64,000 nucleotides of DNA from Nitrospira sp. (lineage in GTDB: Bacteria > Nitrospirota > Nitrospiria > Nitrospirales > Nitrospiraceae): assembly GCA_009594865.1 (NCBI GenBank), contig VOPT01000045.1, positions 42,314-106,313 of the forward strand, given 5' to 3'. Shown here in pieces: positions 35,039 through 44,288 of the stretch. Made by a program: the position numbers and the translations under genes. The first letter of the stretch is position 1. The number at the start of each line of letters is the position of its first letter. The notes under the pieces are model-generated. The model was given only the letters and a program-made list of their open reading frames with translations. It was not told where the DNA came from and did not search any database.

Positions 35039-37780
35039 TCATCCAAGAGCACTCGTTCCCACCCTGATCCTCGCATCCACGATCTGATAGCCTTGTCCCG
35101 GGGGCAAGGCGAAGATCGGGTTCAGGTCGAGCTCGACAATCTCCGGCACCTCTTCGACTAAGCGCGAGAGCCTCAGCAGCAGGTTCTGAATGGCATCGAC
35201 GTCGCCGGGAGGATGGCCGCGATACCCCTGCAGTAGGCGATAGCCCTTGATACTGCGTATCAGGTCGGCGGCGTCCAGTTCTGTCAACGGCGTGATTCGA
35301 AAGCGCACGTCCCCGAGAATTTCGACGTGAATTCCGCCGAGCCCGAACCCGATTAAGGGACCGAAGGAAGGATCCTGCACCATCCCGGCCATCACCTCGA
35401 CGCCGTTCGTCACCATCGACTGAACCAGAACCCCTTCCATCGCCTCAAGCGTGTGGTCTTGCGCGAGCCGCGTGGCAATTTCGTCGTACGCGCGACGAAC
35501 CTCGGCTTTACTGGAGAGGTTGAGATGCACGCCGCCGACCTCTGTCTTGTGGACCAGCGTCTGCGAGGCCAGTTTGACGGCCACGGGAAAGCCGATCTGT
35601 GCGGCGAGCGTAGCCGCCTCTTCAGCGGTGGTGGCGAGGCCGCCGGGCGGCAAAGAAATTCCCATGCCGTTGAGAAGCGCCCGTGTTTCGGTGACCGTCA
35701 ACCAACCGGGTCCGCGTGTGGTGAGGGCGCTGCGGCAGACGGTTTTGACGGACGGAATAGCAAGATCATCGAAGTCCGGCACCATGCCGAGAGGGCGATC
35801 GCGCCACTGCACGTAGCCGGCGATTTTGCCCAGGACGCGCGCGGGGAGTTCGGGCAGGCCATAGGTGGGGATGGTTTCGTGCAGCAGCGAAAATGTGCGG
35901 TCCCGATCCGTTTCGACCATCCAACTGATAGAGACCGGTTTGTTGATCGGTTGCTGCGCCCGTGCCGCCTCAATCCCTCGCGCAATGCCTTCAGCCATGG
36001 GGGCCACGTCGGTCGCCGTCACCGCGATGTATAAAATGATCAGGGCATCGATATCGTCGGAGTCCAGCAGCGCGCGGATCGCTTGCTCGTACTGCTCCGG
36101 CGAGGCGGAGGCGATCAAGTCCACCGGATTGCGCAGCGAGGCGGAGGCGGGAAGAAACGGCGAGAGTCGAGAAATGGTGGCCTGCGACAATTCAGGGACC
36201 TCGAGGCCGGCCGCCTCGCAAGCGTCCGCGCAGAGGATGGCCGGTCCCCCTGCGTTGGTCAGAATCCCGACGCGTCGTCCCTTTGGCAACGGTTGTTCGG
36301 ACAGGCCGGTGGCCAGGGCAAACATTTCCTCCAGCGTGTCGGCGCGCAGAATCCCGGTCTGCTGAAAGAGCGCGTCCACCGCGACATCATTGGCAGCCAG
36401 CGCAGCCGTGTGGGACCCTGCGGCTCGTTTGCCCGATGAGGTCCGTCCCGCCTTGAGGACGACGATCGGCTTATTCCGGCTGACACGACGGGCGATCTGC
36501 GCAAATCGCCTGGGGTTGCCGAAGGACTCGACATACAGCAGGATCACGTGGGTGGCGAAGTCCTGTTCCCAGTACTGCAAAAGATCGTTGACGGAGACAT
36601 CGGCCTTGTTGCCGACGCTGACGAAGGTGGAAAGGCCGAGGTGCAATCGTTCGGAGGCGGCAACGAGAGCGAGTCCCAGGGCGCCGCTTTGCGAGGACAT
36701 GGCGATGGACCCGGCGGGTGGAAAGGTGGGGGTAAACGTGGCGTTCAAGCGCACGGCGGGATCGGTGTTCAGGATGCCGAAGCAATTGGGTCCCACCATA
36801 CGCATCCCGTGCAGCCGCACTTTCTCCAGCAACTGATCCTGCAACCGCCGCCCTTCCGCTCCGACTTCTGCAAACCCGGCCGTGATGATGACCAGGGCAC
36901 GGACTCCGATGGCGGCACATTCGTCCACCACAGACAAGACCGCATCTTTGGGCACGGCGATGACGGCGAGATCGATCGGTCCCGGCAGGTGGCGCACGCT
37001 GGGAAATGCCTGGACCCCGGCAATGTCGGACGCATGGGGATTGACGGCATAACAGCGGCCTTCGAACCGGTTGTGGCGGAGAGCGTCCAGTAATCGGTAA
37101 CCGATACTCGTGGGCGCGCGGGACGCGCCGATCACCGCGACGGCGCGCGGATGAAACAGAGGATGAAGCGAGGCGATGGTCGCGACGCGTTCGCGCCATT
37201 CGGATTGCCGCACGCTCCGGTCTGTCGGGGCCAGGGACAGCTCCACTTCCATGTCCCCGCCTTCAAGATGTTCTTCCATGGTGAAGCCTGACGTGGCAAA
37301 CACTTCACGCATTGCCAGATTATCGGCATGGGTGATGGCCCAGAGTTTGGTGAAGCCCTGCCGGATGGCCAACAGCGCCAGGCGTTCGAGAAGGATGGTG
37401 CCGAGACCATGTCCATGGAGCGCGTCGTCGACGGCCATCGCCACTTCCGCTTCGTGCGGGGCCCGCGCATGGTAGGAACCTGATGCGATGATGCGCAGCG
37501 TATCGTCGTGCCGGCGCAGGACGATCACCGTCAGGCTGCGTTCCGGGTGCGAAGGATTGCAGAGCGACCGGATCACCTCGGCGGGCGGGGCGGATTCCGA
37601 AAAGAAGCGGTGGCGCGTTGCCGACGGGGAGAGGCGTTCGACGAAGCGCTGCAACTCGTCGGCGTCGCCGGGTTGTGCGATCCGTAACAGGGCCGTCGTT
37701 CCATCGCTCAGAATGGTGTGAGCCGAATCGGGGCCTTCATTCCGTAAGGGTGGGATCTGGCGGGGGCGAATACGTTGCAT
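35039..37780 (-). CDS. GNAT acetyltransferase fused to ADP-forming acyl-CoA synthetase
   Basis: A 913-residue protein. Residues 25-195 form a GNAT domain (AVDDALHGHGLGTILLERL is the acetyl-CoA loop). Residues 205-330 are a CoA-binding domain (AVIGASRAPTSIGY), 340-670 a succinyl-CoA-ligase-like part with the phospho-His motif GSHTAALA, and 690-913 an ATP-grasp domain (VAVKLASQTLVHKTEVGGV). Related proteins include the lysine acetyltransferase PatZ, where the GNAT domain is at the C-terminus, and acetate-CoA ligases. Whether it acts as ligase, acetyltransferase or both is open. GAGGTGATTC ribosome site; it starts 4 bases after the previous stop. Confidence 0.85.
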   Translation of the reverse strand: MQRIRPRQIPPLRNEGPDSAHTILSDGTTALLRIAQPGDADELQRFVERLSPSATRHRFFSESAPPAEVIRSLCNPSHPERSLTVIVLRRHDDTLRIIASGSYHARAPHEAEVAMAVDDALHGHGLGTILLERLALLAIRQGFTKLWAITHADNLAMREVFATSGFTMEEHLEGGDMEVELSLAPTDRSVRQSEWRERVATIASLHPLFHPRAVAVIGASRAPTSIGYRLLDALRHNRFEGRCYAVNPHASDIAGVQAFPSVRHLPGPIDLAVIAVPKDAVLSVVDECAAIGVRALVIITAGFAEVGAEGRRLQDQLLEKVRLHGMRMVGPNCFGILNTDPAVRLNATFTPTFPPAGSIAMSSQSGALGLALVAASERLHLGLSTFVSVGNKADVSVNDLLQYWEQDFATHVILLYVESFGNPRRFAQIARRVSRNKPIVVLKAGRTSSGKRAAGSHTAALAANDVAVDALFQQTGILRADTLEEMFALATGLSEQPLPKGRRVGILTNAGGPAILCADACEAAGLEVPELSQATISRLSPFLPASASLRNPVDLIASASPEQYEQAIRALLDSDDIDALIILYIAVTATDVAPMAEGIARGIEAARAQQPINKPVSISWMVETDRDRTFSLLHETIPTYGLPELPARVLGKIAGYVQWRDRPLGMVPDFDDLAIPSVKTVCRSALTTRGPGWLTVTETRALLNGMGISLPPGGLATTAEEAATLAAQIGFPVAVKLASQTLVHKTEVGGVHLNLSSKAEVRRAYDEIATRLAQDHTLEAMEGVLVQSMVTNGVEVMAGMVQDPSFGPLIGFGLGGIHVEILGDVRFRITPLTELDAADLIRSIKGYRLLQGYRGHPPGDVDAIQNLLLRLSRLVEEVPEIVELDLNPIFALPPGQGYQIVDARIRVGTSALG

Positions 37781-37784
37781 CGAA

Positions 37785-38984
37785 TCACCTCGTCAGTAGG
37801 CTCGGTTTGAGGATCAGCAGCAACCCCAGTGCGATCATGACCGCACCGCTGATGAGTTTCAACCACCGGCCTTCGCGTTCCTCCAACTTGCGACGTCCCA
37901 AGGTGAGGACCGCCAGCGTGACCATCAAGACATCGTCGGCGATGTAGGCGAGATTGTAGAGCCCGAGGTAGGCATAATAGTGCCAGGCGGGCAGACGGTA
38001 GGTGCTCAACACCTGGGTATACAGCGCGGGGAATCCGGCTGTGCATAGTAACTCGACCAGGTTGACCAGGCCCGCCAGCAGGATCACCCCGGCCAGGGCG
38101 CCGGTTCGATGTTCAGCCTGGACGATGCGGCGGATCCTCGCATAGATTCCAGGCTTGGCGGAGTCCGGAATGCTGAAGGAGAATCCCTGGCGGAACGCGA
38201 AAAAGTCCTTCACGTTCACCAGGCCGATCCCTATCGCCAGTGCTCCCAATATGAACTGCACGGCATGGGACAGGCCGATCAGCAGAAACAAATTCAGCCA
38301 GGCTGCCATAAACGCAAAATAGATGAGCCCGCTCACCAGCACGAAGGTGCCGGAGATGAGCACCATGGCGAAGCGGTCGCGCAGGGTCGCCAGCAGCGAC
38401 AAGAGAAACAAGAGGACCCACATCGCACAGGGATTGAAGCCGTCGAGCAGGCCGATGGCCAGCGTGAACAGTGGAAGTCCCAATTCGTCAGCGCTGACGC
38501 GGCCTACCCACGGCAGCACGATGCGGTCAGTCTCAGCTGCCTGTGGGCTTGTGACGGTGCAGTCCGGCTGGGCGGGGCGGCAGGCGGCGAACGGTTCGGT
38601 CGCAGGCGTGGTCGTGGACTGATCCAGCATGGCGAGGAGGCGCGCGCCCGTGGACCGCTCGTCCTGGTACCCGACGATCAATTCCCCGTTGAGGTAGAAC
38701 GCCGGCACGCCGACCACAGGCAGCGCATGGAGATGCGCCAGTCTTTCGAATCGCGCCAATGCCTGCGGATCGCGGTCGAGGTCCGCGATCCGGATGCGCA
38801 GAGTGGGACGTGTCCGGCGAAGCTCTTCGAGAAACACCTTGGCCGCGTCGCAATGCGGGCAGCCGGTGCGCACGAACACTTCGAGGTCGGGAGTCGGCTC
38901 CGACGTGAGGCCGACCCCCGGTGTCATGAACAGACACAACAGTATCAGGCAGAGACCGGGGCTCACGCGTTCGCGCCGAACCAT
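37785..38984 (-). CDS. Periplasmic glutaredoxin-like domain fused to CcdA/DsbD-type transporter
   Basis: A 399-residue protein: signal peptide 1-27, a thioredoxin/glutaredoxin domain with CPHC (about residue 42) and a later cis-Pro VPAFYLNGE, then a linker and about six membrane helices (175-395) like CcdA/DsbD, including a Cys-containing DGFNPCAMWV. Such proteins carry reducing power across the membrane for haem attachment or disulfide repair. Here the redox domain comes first. Useful for a cell making this many c-type cytochromes. Confidence 0.8.
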   Translation of the reverse strand: MVRRERVSPGLCLILLCLFMTPGVGLTSEPTPDLEVFVRTGCPHCDAAKVFLEELRRTRPTLRIRIADLDRDPQALARFERLAHLHALPVVGVPAFYLNGELIVGYQDERSTGARLLAMLDQSTTTPATEPFAACRPAQPDCTVTSPQAAETDRIVLPWVGRVSADELGLPLFTLAIGLLDGFNPCAMWVLLFLLSLLATLRDRFAMVLISGTFVLVSGLIYFAFMAAWLNLFLLIGLSHAVQFILGALAIGIGLVNVKDFFAFRQGFSFSIPDSAKPGIYARIRRIVQAEHRTGALAGVILLAGLVNLVELLCTAGFPALYTQVLSTYRLPAWHYYAYLGLYNLAYIADDVLMVTLAVLTLGRRKLEEREGRWLKLISGAVMIALGLLLILKPSLLTR

Positions 38985-39003
38985 GCGGCCTCCAGCCCGT
39001 CCA

Positions 39004-39366
39004 CTAACTCACGAAATCGGGTGTGGCGACGGAGCGGATGTAGGACAAGACGTCCAGCATTTGCTGGTCTGTCAGTTTTCCCCGATACCCGTGCATGGGA
39101 CTGAACAGCGCGCCGTTTGCGATGGTGATCAACAATTCCCAATCGGTCTTGGCGCGCGAGTTCACCGATTGAAAATTCGCCGGGCGGACGATGAGATATT
39201 GGCCGTCCGGCCCGTTGCCGTCTAATTTTTCGCCATGGCATTGCAGGCAGTGTTTCTCATAGATGGCTTGCCCCTCTCGTGGATTGCCCCGGTTCGTTTG
39301 CCCGGCGGCCCAGGAACTTCCGAGGATCACAAGGCAGAGGGCACAGAGAATGCTGAACGTTTTCAT
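39004..39366 (-). CDS. Monohaem cytochrome c
   Basis: A 120-residue exported cytochrome with signal peptide 1-21, haem motif CLQCHGEKLDG (about residue 40) and distal Met in SPMHGYRG. AAAGGAGCC ribosome site before ATG 39366. Located between a Usp gene and the CcdA-glutaredoxin gene on the same strand. Confidence 0.85.
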   Translation of the reverse strand: MKTFSILCALCLVILGSSWAAGQTNRGNPREGQAIYEKHCLQCHGEKLDGNGPDGQYLIVRPANFQSVNSRAKTDWELLITIANGALFSPMHGYRGKLTDQQMLDVLSYIRSVATPDFVS

Positions 39367-39415
39367 GCGCTGGCTCCTTTACGGTTCAGTGTGTCGCCAC
39401 CGGACGGCCGTCAGC

Positions 39416-40273
39416 TTATCGTACCAATAACACCGGGCAAGGAACGTGATGCAACAGTGCATGGGAAATGCTGCCCAGCAGAAAACGCTCAAGGCCTTTC
39501 CGTCCGTGTGAACCGATGATCAACAGATCCGACGACTTGGCGCGCTCTGTCAGGATATCCACCGGGTCGCCGACCGCCACGTGTGTGCCGACCGAATAGC
39601 GATGATTCATCACGGCGGCCGCGAGATTCTTCACCAAGTCTTCTGCCGATCGTACAGCGATGCCGGTCCAGTCTTGGAGAGGGAACAGGCTGAACGGGTC
39701 GGTGGCCGGGATCGGCCGCACGACACTCACGATTGTGAGATCGACCGGATTTTTAAAGGGATGCGCGAGCAGCCACGCTTTGATGCGCTCGGCGTCTTCA
39801 TGGCCTTCGATCGCCACCGTGACTCGCTTGACCGGTCCCTCCCGTTCTTTCACGATCAAGGTCGTGCAATCTGCGTGCAGCGCGACACGGTGGGACACGC
39901 TGCCCAGGACGAACTCGCCGACGCGGCCTCTTCCGCGCGCCCCGATCACGATCAGTTCCGCGCGCAGGTCTCGCGCCTGATCCAGAATCAGCGCCGCAGG
40001 TTTGGCGAATTCGCAGACACGCGTGATCGACAGGCCCTGTGAGGGGAGGAGTGTGGTGGTGTGATCCAATAATTGTTGGCCGGCTCGTTCCATGGCCTTG
40101 CGGAACTCGTCGTAGCCTTGCATGTTGCTCACTTCCGCGACGATCGGATATTGAAACATGCCCAGATCAATGCCGTGCACGAGGACGACCTCCTGCAGAT
40201 CGTACAAGTACGAGGCTTCTCGAACGGCGGCAAACGCCTGTTCCGACCAATCGAGTGCGATCAGGACGCGCAT
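39416..40273 (-). CDS. Tandem universal stress protein
   Basis: A 285-residue protein with two UspA domains. ATP-loop motifs are GARGRGRVGEFVLGSVSHRV and GSHGRKGLERFLLGSISHAL. ATG 40273 with AAAGGAAG ahead is preferred over the longer frame. Part of a minus-strand stress operon with Hsp20 and a phosphoribosyltransferase. It ends 50 bases before the cytochrome c gene. Confidence 0.88.
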   Translation of the reverse strand: MRVLIALDWSEQAFAAVREASYLYDLQEVVLVHGIDLGMFQYPIVAEVSNMQGYDEFRKAMERAGQQLLDHTTTLLPSQGLSITRVCEFAKPAALILDQARDLRAELIVIGARGRGRVGEFVLGSVSHRVALHADCTTLIVKEREGPVKRVTVAIEGHEDAERIKAWLLAHPFKNPVDLTIVSVVRPIPATDPFSLFPLQDWTGIAVRSAEDLVKNLAAAVMNHRYSVGTHVAVGDPVDILTERAKSSDLLIIGSHGRKGLERFLLGSISHALLHHVPCPVLLVR

Positions 40274-40286
40274 AATAGTCCTTCCT

Positions 40287-40880
40287 TTAAAACAACGGAT
40301 GCGGCGACGTGCCGAAGGGCATGAACCGCGGCGAATCGCCGACATTGCCGCGGATGCGCCACTGTCCGTCTTCCCATGTCATGTAATGCACTTCCTCATA
40401 CCAGCTGTCGATCGGCACGCGGAGGTCGCCGGTTTTAGACAGGCCTGTGAGGCTGCCTGTGCAGGTGACTTCGATGATGGTCTTTGAGCCTGAGCCGACC
40501 TTGGCCAGCCGGGAAAAGCGATGGGAATCGGTGAGATCCTGGAATTCATCGAACAGATTGGCCCACACCTTCCGCATGTCGGACTTCTTGAGTCCGTGAT
40601 AGTCGTACTGCTCGGAATAGAGGGCCATGACGCCGTCCACATGACGCGCCCGCAGCGCTTCTTCCGCCTGCTGAAAGGTTTTCAGCACCGCGTTTGTCGT
40701 CGCCTGATCGAGATCCACCGCCGCGCCGGGCAGGAGTCGAACGTCTGCCGTGGCGACCGATAGCAGAGCGACCACCACCAGGAGTCCACCCGTCAGGCAC
40801 GCGCTCCATTGACTCCATCTTCGACGCCGTTCACCCATGCGGTCCTCGTTTCGGTTGCGTCCGATCATGGCTGCGGTCAT
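40287..40880 (-). CDS. Exported NTF2-like protein
   Basis: A 197-residue protein with a positively charged N-terminus, a helix (about 28-46) acting as signal or anchor, and an NTF2/SnoaL-like domain (about 55-185: AEEALRARHVDGVMALYSEQYDYHG, later HYMTWEDGQWRIRG). Proteins of this type are often ligand-binding or unknown. AAGGACGCCGG precedes ATG 40880. It ends 13 bases before the Usp start. Confidence 0.65.
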   Translation of the reverse strand: MTAAMIGRNRNEDRMGERRRRWSQWSACLTGGLLVVVALLSVATADVRLLPGAAVDLDQATTNAVLKTFQQAEEALRARHVDGVMALYSEQYDYHGLKKSDMRKVWANLFDEFQDLTDSHRFSRLAKVGSGSKTIIEVTCTGSLTGLSKTGDLRVPIDSWYEEVHYMTWEDGQWRIRGNVGDSPRFMPFGTSPHPLF

Positions 40881-40889
40881 CCGGCGTCC

Positions 40890-41384
40890 TTATCCGGTCC
40901 ACGTAATCCGGATAAAGTCCTCGTCCTGGTCGTACTGAATGTCCAATTGGCCATGGTGCGAATGTTTCAGCGCTTCACCGATGCGTCGGGGCAGGTGCGC
41001 ATCGGTCGTAAGGACGACGAGATCCTCAGCCCGGTCCTCGATCGTCATAATACGCGCCAGCGGATAGGCCTTTTTTTCTTCTGCTTCCGTATTACGGATG
41101 ATGCCCATCACCTGATCGCGATGCTGCGCCTTGTATGGTCCTTTCAAGGTGACGAACCCCTTGGGATTCTTGTCCTGGATGCGGAGGCAGGCCGGACAGG
41201 TGATCTGTTCGGCATTCGTCGGCCTGGCATCCCATGTCCAGCGACCCTTGTGGTACAAGGCCCCGCAGGTCTTGCAGACGGTAGGTTCCTTGAGTTTGCC
41301 GGGCATCTTGTATGAATCGTGCTTATATTCCTCGACGAAACGATCGCGACGCGCGCTATGGCCGCCTTCTGGTTGGTTGTTCAT
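40890..41384 (-). CDS. BCAM0308-like zinc-ribbon protein
   Basis: A 164-residue protein with CKTCGALYHKGRW and CPACLRIQDKNP, two CxxC knuckles that should bind zinc, followed by GPYKAQHRDQVMGIIRN and a C-terminal alpha-beta domain. It matches the pattern of the uncharacterised BCAM0308 family, some members of which sit near stress genes. ATG 41384 with AAAGGGAC ahead. Function unknown; the resemblance to ribosome-export factor zinc ribbons is only local. Confidence 0.65.
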   Translation of the reverse strand: MNNQPEGGHSARRDRFVEEYKHDSYKMPGKLKEPTVCKTCGALYHKGRWTWDARPTNAEQITCPACLRIQDKNPKGFVTLKGPYKAQHRDQVMGIIRNTEAEEKKAYPLARIMTIEDRAEDLVVLTTDAHLPRRIGEALKHSHHGQLDIQYDQDEDFIRITWTG

Positions 41385-41437
41385 GGTGTACAGTCCCTTT
41401 CTCGGCTCGTGTGCCAACCGCTGTAACAATTCCAGAC

Positions 41438-42091
41438 TTACGATTTCGAGAGAAATGCTTCCTCAGCCAGATTGAGATACTGCAACACCTCCCGGTCTTC
41501 GACCTGTTCGAAATCCCGGTAGAAATTGCCGACGGCAAAAAAGGGTTCGGGAACCCGGAGCACCACCAACTGATCGACCAGGCTGCGGGCTTCCTGAATC
41601 GTGCTGCGAGGGCCGACCGGGATCGCGCCGATGATGCGGCGGGGGTGCGCCTGGCGCACGGTCGCGACGGAGGCAAAGAAGATGGCGCCGGTGGCCAAGC
41701 CGTCATCCACAATAATGACGGTCCGGTCTTTGAGCGAGGGAAAGGGGCGACCTTGCCGGTAGAGCGCCACACGCCGGGCGACTTCTTTTTGTTGCATTTG
41801 CACGGCGGCGGCCAGGTCGCGATCGGTCAGGGATAGACCGGACAGGGCTTCCTGATTCCAGTAGACCGCTCCCGTCTCGCTGACCGCGCCCAGTGCATAC
41901 TCAGGGTTCCCGGGCGCGCCGATCTTCCGGGTGATGAGCACGTCGAGCGGAAGATGCAAGGCCAGGCTCAACTGATAAGCCACCGCGACACCCCCGCGCG
42001 GAAGCGCAAGCAGGATGCCGTCGGGATCGTTGCGAAACGCGGCAAGCTCCTGCGCCAACAGTTCACCGGATTCTTCACGGTTCTTAAACAT
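41438..42091 (-). CDS. Phosphoribosyltransferase family protein
   Basis: A 217-residue protein with a type I phosphoribosyltransferase fold: ALPRGGVAVAYQL at the start and the PRPP loop VIIVDDGLATGAIFFA (about residue 125). It is typical of stress-operon members placed next to Hsp20 and dienelactone hydrolase-type genes in many bacteria. The substrate base is unknown. ATG 42091 (MFKNREESGELL) follows a GAGGAATGGAG site. Confidence 0.8.
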   Translation of the reverse strand: MFKNREESGELLAQELAAFRNDPDGILLALPRGGVAVAYQLSLALHLPLDVLITRKIGAPGNPEYALGAVSETGAVYWNQEALSGLSLTDRDLAAAVQMQQKEVARRVALYRQGRPFPSLKDRTVIIVDDGLATGAIFFASVATVRQAHPRRIIGAIPVGPRSTIQEARSLVDQLVVLRVPEPFFAVGNFYRDFEQVEDREVLQYLNLAEEAFLSKS

Positions 42092-42143
42092 CACTCCATT
42101 CCTCGACAGGCGTGGGAATCGATGCGTCAAGCTCCCAGTCGAC

Positions 42144-42290
42144 TTACCATAATCCGCTTGTGACCCCGACGCCGATCAGAAACAGCGCGGCCACGATCAC
42201 GAGTACCATCAGCCACCAATGGTGATGGGTTTCCTCCGGGTGCCAATGCATTTCCCAGGGGATATCCAGATAGCGAGGATGCTTGAACAT
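42144..42290 (-). CDS. Small membrane protein (48 aa)
   Basis: Starts MFKHPRYLDIPWEMHWHP and has one C-terminal helix (about 26-46). The N-terminal part is rich in His and Trp (EETHHHWW). AAAGGAGCGCCC ribosome site precedes ATG 42290. It lies between hsp20 and the phosphoribosyltransferase gene, 52 bases before the latter. Its His-rich face may bind metal or haem; function unknown. Confidence 0.55.
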   Translation of the reverse strand: MFKHPRYLDIPWEMHWHPEETHHHWWLMVLVIVAALFLIGVGVTSGLW

Positions 42291-42305
42291 GGGCGCTCCT
42301 TTCGT

Positions 42306-42779
42306 TTAGGAAATCTTCACCTCGATCGATTTCGGTTTGGCCTGAGCCGATTTCGGGAGATGCACGTTCAGGATGCCGTCTTTGAATTCTGCGGCGACCT
42401 TACTCCCATCGGCATCTTCCGGCAGTGTGAAGCTCCGCAGGAAGCTTCCGTACGCGCGCTCCACCCGATGATATTTTTTGTCCTTTTCTTCCTTTTCGTA
42501 CTTACGCTCGCCGGAGATGGCCAGCACATTATCGTGCACCGTCAGCTTCACGTGTTCTTTCTTGATATCCGGCAACTCCGCCTTGATCAGATACTCCTTC
42601 TCGTCTTCGGTAATGTCCACCAGCGGTGACCATTCCGCCACGGCAATGGATTCCTTCTGGCCTCCAGCTTTAGCGGGCGCTCCACCCCACATGGCTGAGA
42701 GGCGTTTCTGGATGTCTTCCAACTCTCTCCAGGGATTCAGCTGTGCGCGAAATGGTTCCCAGTGAATCAATCCACTCAT
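42306..42779 (-). CDS. Hsp20/alpha-crystallin small heat shock protein
   Basis: A 157-residue chaperone. The N-terminal part (HWEPFRAQLNPWRELEDIQKRLS) precedes an alpha-crystallin domain (about 55-148: PLVDITEDEKEYLIKAELP, AYGSFLRSFTLPE, AEFKDGILNVHLPK). It holds unfolded proteins during stress. AAAGGAGAAAC ribosome site; ATG 42779. First gene of the minus-strand stress operon. No CIRCE-type site was found upstream. Confidence 0.92.
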   Translation of the reverse strand: MSGLIHWEPFRAQLNPWRELEDIQKRLSAMWGGAPAKAGGQKESIAVAEWSPLVDITEDEKEYLIKAELPDIKKEHVKLTVHDNVLAISGERKYEKEEKDKKYHRVERAYGSFLRSFTLPEDADGSKVAAEFKDGILNVHLPKSAQAKPKSIEVKIS

Positions 42780-43353
42780 GGCCGTTTCTCCTTTGTCTGT
42801 TCTGGTGATGTCTTGTTCGCAAATCATCTGTCGCCTGCCTCATAGGTATTGCAGGCTCGATGCCAGAAGACATGGTGGAAAGCCCCGGCCTTCTGGAGCC
42901 GAGAAGGGATAAAAACCCAGCGGCATCGTCCTGCCAGTGGGGCGATACGGGACAACGGCGGGGTGCGGCAATGGTGCCAATTACCTCATTGATTTCCGGC
43001 CGACCATGCTTACATAGATAGATGGAAGGAGGTGGAGCCAGGATAAAGGTCGATATCCCCGCTTCCGTGCAGCGAAGAGTTGGGTCGGGGGTTGCGCCTG
43101 TGCCGGTTTCGGGATCAGTTCCGAAGGGACGCGCTTCCATCTCGGTGCCAGTATGAGGCACGGCTCCCATGGAGCCCGATGAAGGGGAGGCGCGGGGCAT
43201 CCGGTGTGAGAGTTGTGCCGGGGTGCCCGGATGGATCTCGCTCGGTCGGCAGGCCTGATCTCCTCACGGAAGCGGGTTCTTTTTTGGGCGGGAGAAGGCC
43301 ACTTCGTCCCGTCGGCTTTTCAGATCCGAAGAAGTCCGCGAGGAGGGTGTCGC
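42780..43353. other. 574-bp intergenic region
   Basis: Upstream of hsp20 and downstream of the nucleotidyltransferase gene, both minus strand. Frames of 114-176 codons exist on both strands, but they carry no ribosome sites, and several overlap each other. A 7-bp stem (43198-43204 with 43227-43233) spans a 22-base loop. The hsp20 promoter should lie in the first 150 bases; no clear heat-shock promoter was assigned. Confidence 0.4.
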
Positions 43354-44034
43354 TTACCTCAGAAACGCCTTGCGAATCCTCAAGAGAAACGCGTTGGCGA
43401 TTTCTGGATGGGCCTGTTGGGCGCAGGCGCGTAACCGGTGGGCGGCTTCTTCTCTCCAATGCTCTCCCATGTCGATGACTTCCCCGGGGCGATAGTGTCC
43501 GGCCTTGATGTTAAGCACCGCTTCACCGACCGGGGTTTCAGAAATCCTGATGCTGAACGTGCCCCGTTCCAACAATTCACACAGATTGAAGAGTACACGT
43601 ACGTAAGCTGCGGCGTACTTTTCCGGGCGGCCGTCTTTTTTCTCCAGCATCTTTTTGCGTTGATTGTCGCAGTAGTTCAGGAAGGCATCATACGCTGCCT
43701 GTGCCGACCAGAGCCGTGGAAACAGTTGCCGTAGTTCCGCGCCCCAGTCGTCCATCGTGACGACCGGCGCGACCAGTGTTTCCAGCACCAATGGATGGCC
43801 CTGTAACGCTAGTTGGAGAAAGTGCCCGATTTCCCAGGCCGTCTCGTCCTCCTCCTCCTTCATCATCCTCGTCCCTCGGTATTTGAAGCCGACACGGAAC
43901 AAGTCGGCGGTAGGCAGCACGAAGACGCTGCGAAAATCCTTGTCGCTATCAGGTCGGGCGAGGCCATGGGCATGCGAGCCGACGACGACTTTCAGGATCG
44001 AGGTATCGGTCGTGGGCGAGTCGGGGCTGGTCAT
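43354..44034 (-). CDS. Predicted nucleotidyltransferase (Pol beta superfamily)
   Basis: A 226-residue protein with the minimal nucleotidyltransferase motif VVGSHAHGLARPDSDKDFRSVFV (Gly-Ser, then Asp-x-Asp catalytic metal ligands) at residues 17-39 and a helical C-terminal domain (YLRVLFNLCELL-like region and GEVIDMG). Family members add nucleotides to proteins, RNA or small molecules. It overlaps the ACP gene by ATGA and ends the pdh operon. The substrate is unknown. Confidence 0.75.
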   Translation of the reverse strand: MTSPDSPTTDTSILKVVVGSHAHGLARPDSDKDFRSVFVLPTADLFRVGFKYRGTRMMKEEEDETAWEIGHFLQLALQGHPLVLETLVAPVVTMDDWGAELRQLFPRLWSAQAAYDAFLNYCDNQRKKMLEKKDGRPEKYAAAYVRVLFNLCELLERGTFSIRISETPVGEAVLNIKAGHYRPGEVIDMGEHWREEAAHRLRACAQQAHPEIANAFLLRIRKAFLR

Positions 44035-44288
44035 GTTCGTAAGGCGGCAACCTGAGCGAGACAGCCGCTCAGGGTCGTGTACTTTGGATAGTCGGATTCA
44101 GGAATCTCAATGTGGAATGCCCTGTGGAGGGAGACCACGAAGTTGAGGAAGTCCATCGAGTCGAGGTCGAGCTGGTCTCGAAAACTGACATCGGGGTTGA
44201 GCGTGGCCAGATCGGCCTCTGGCGCAATCTCGCCCAGGAGGCGGAGGAGGTGCGCACGGTTGTCCGCGTCGGATGGTGTGGTTGTCAT
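44031..44288 (-). CDS. Acyl carrier protein-like protein
   Basis: An 85-residue ACP-fold protein with [11 protein letters not shown], whose Ser is the phosphopantetheine attachment site. It starts [15 protein letters not shown]. Overlaps the E2 gene (start) and the nucleotidyltransferase gene (end) by four bases each. A dedicated carrier next to pyruvate dehydrogenase could receive acyl or lipoyl precursor groups (inference). Confidence 0.8.
   Translation of the reverse strand: MTTTPSDADNRAHLLRLLGEIAPEADLATLNPDVSFRDQLDLDSMDFLNFVVSLHRAFHIEIPESDYPKYTTLSGCLAQVAALRT

Noticed and set aside
42960..42990. Possible sigma-54 promoter (TTGGCACCATTGC on the minus strand)
   Set aside because: The spacing between the TGGCAC and TTGC elements is 2 bases instead of about 5.
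43080..43478. Plus-strand frame of 132 codons upstream of hsp20
   Set aside because: It overlaps the end of the nucleotidyltransferase gene on the other strand and shows no domain or ribosome site.
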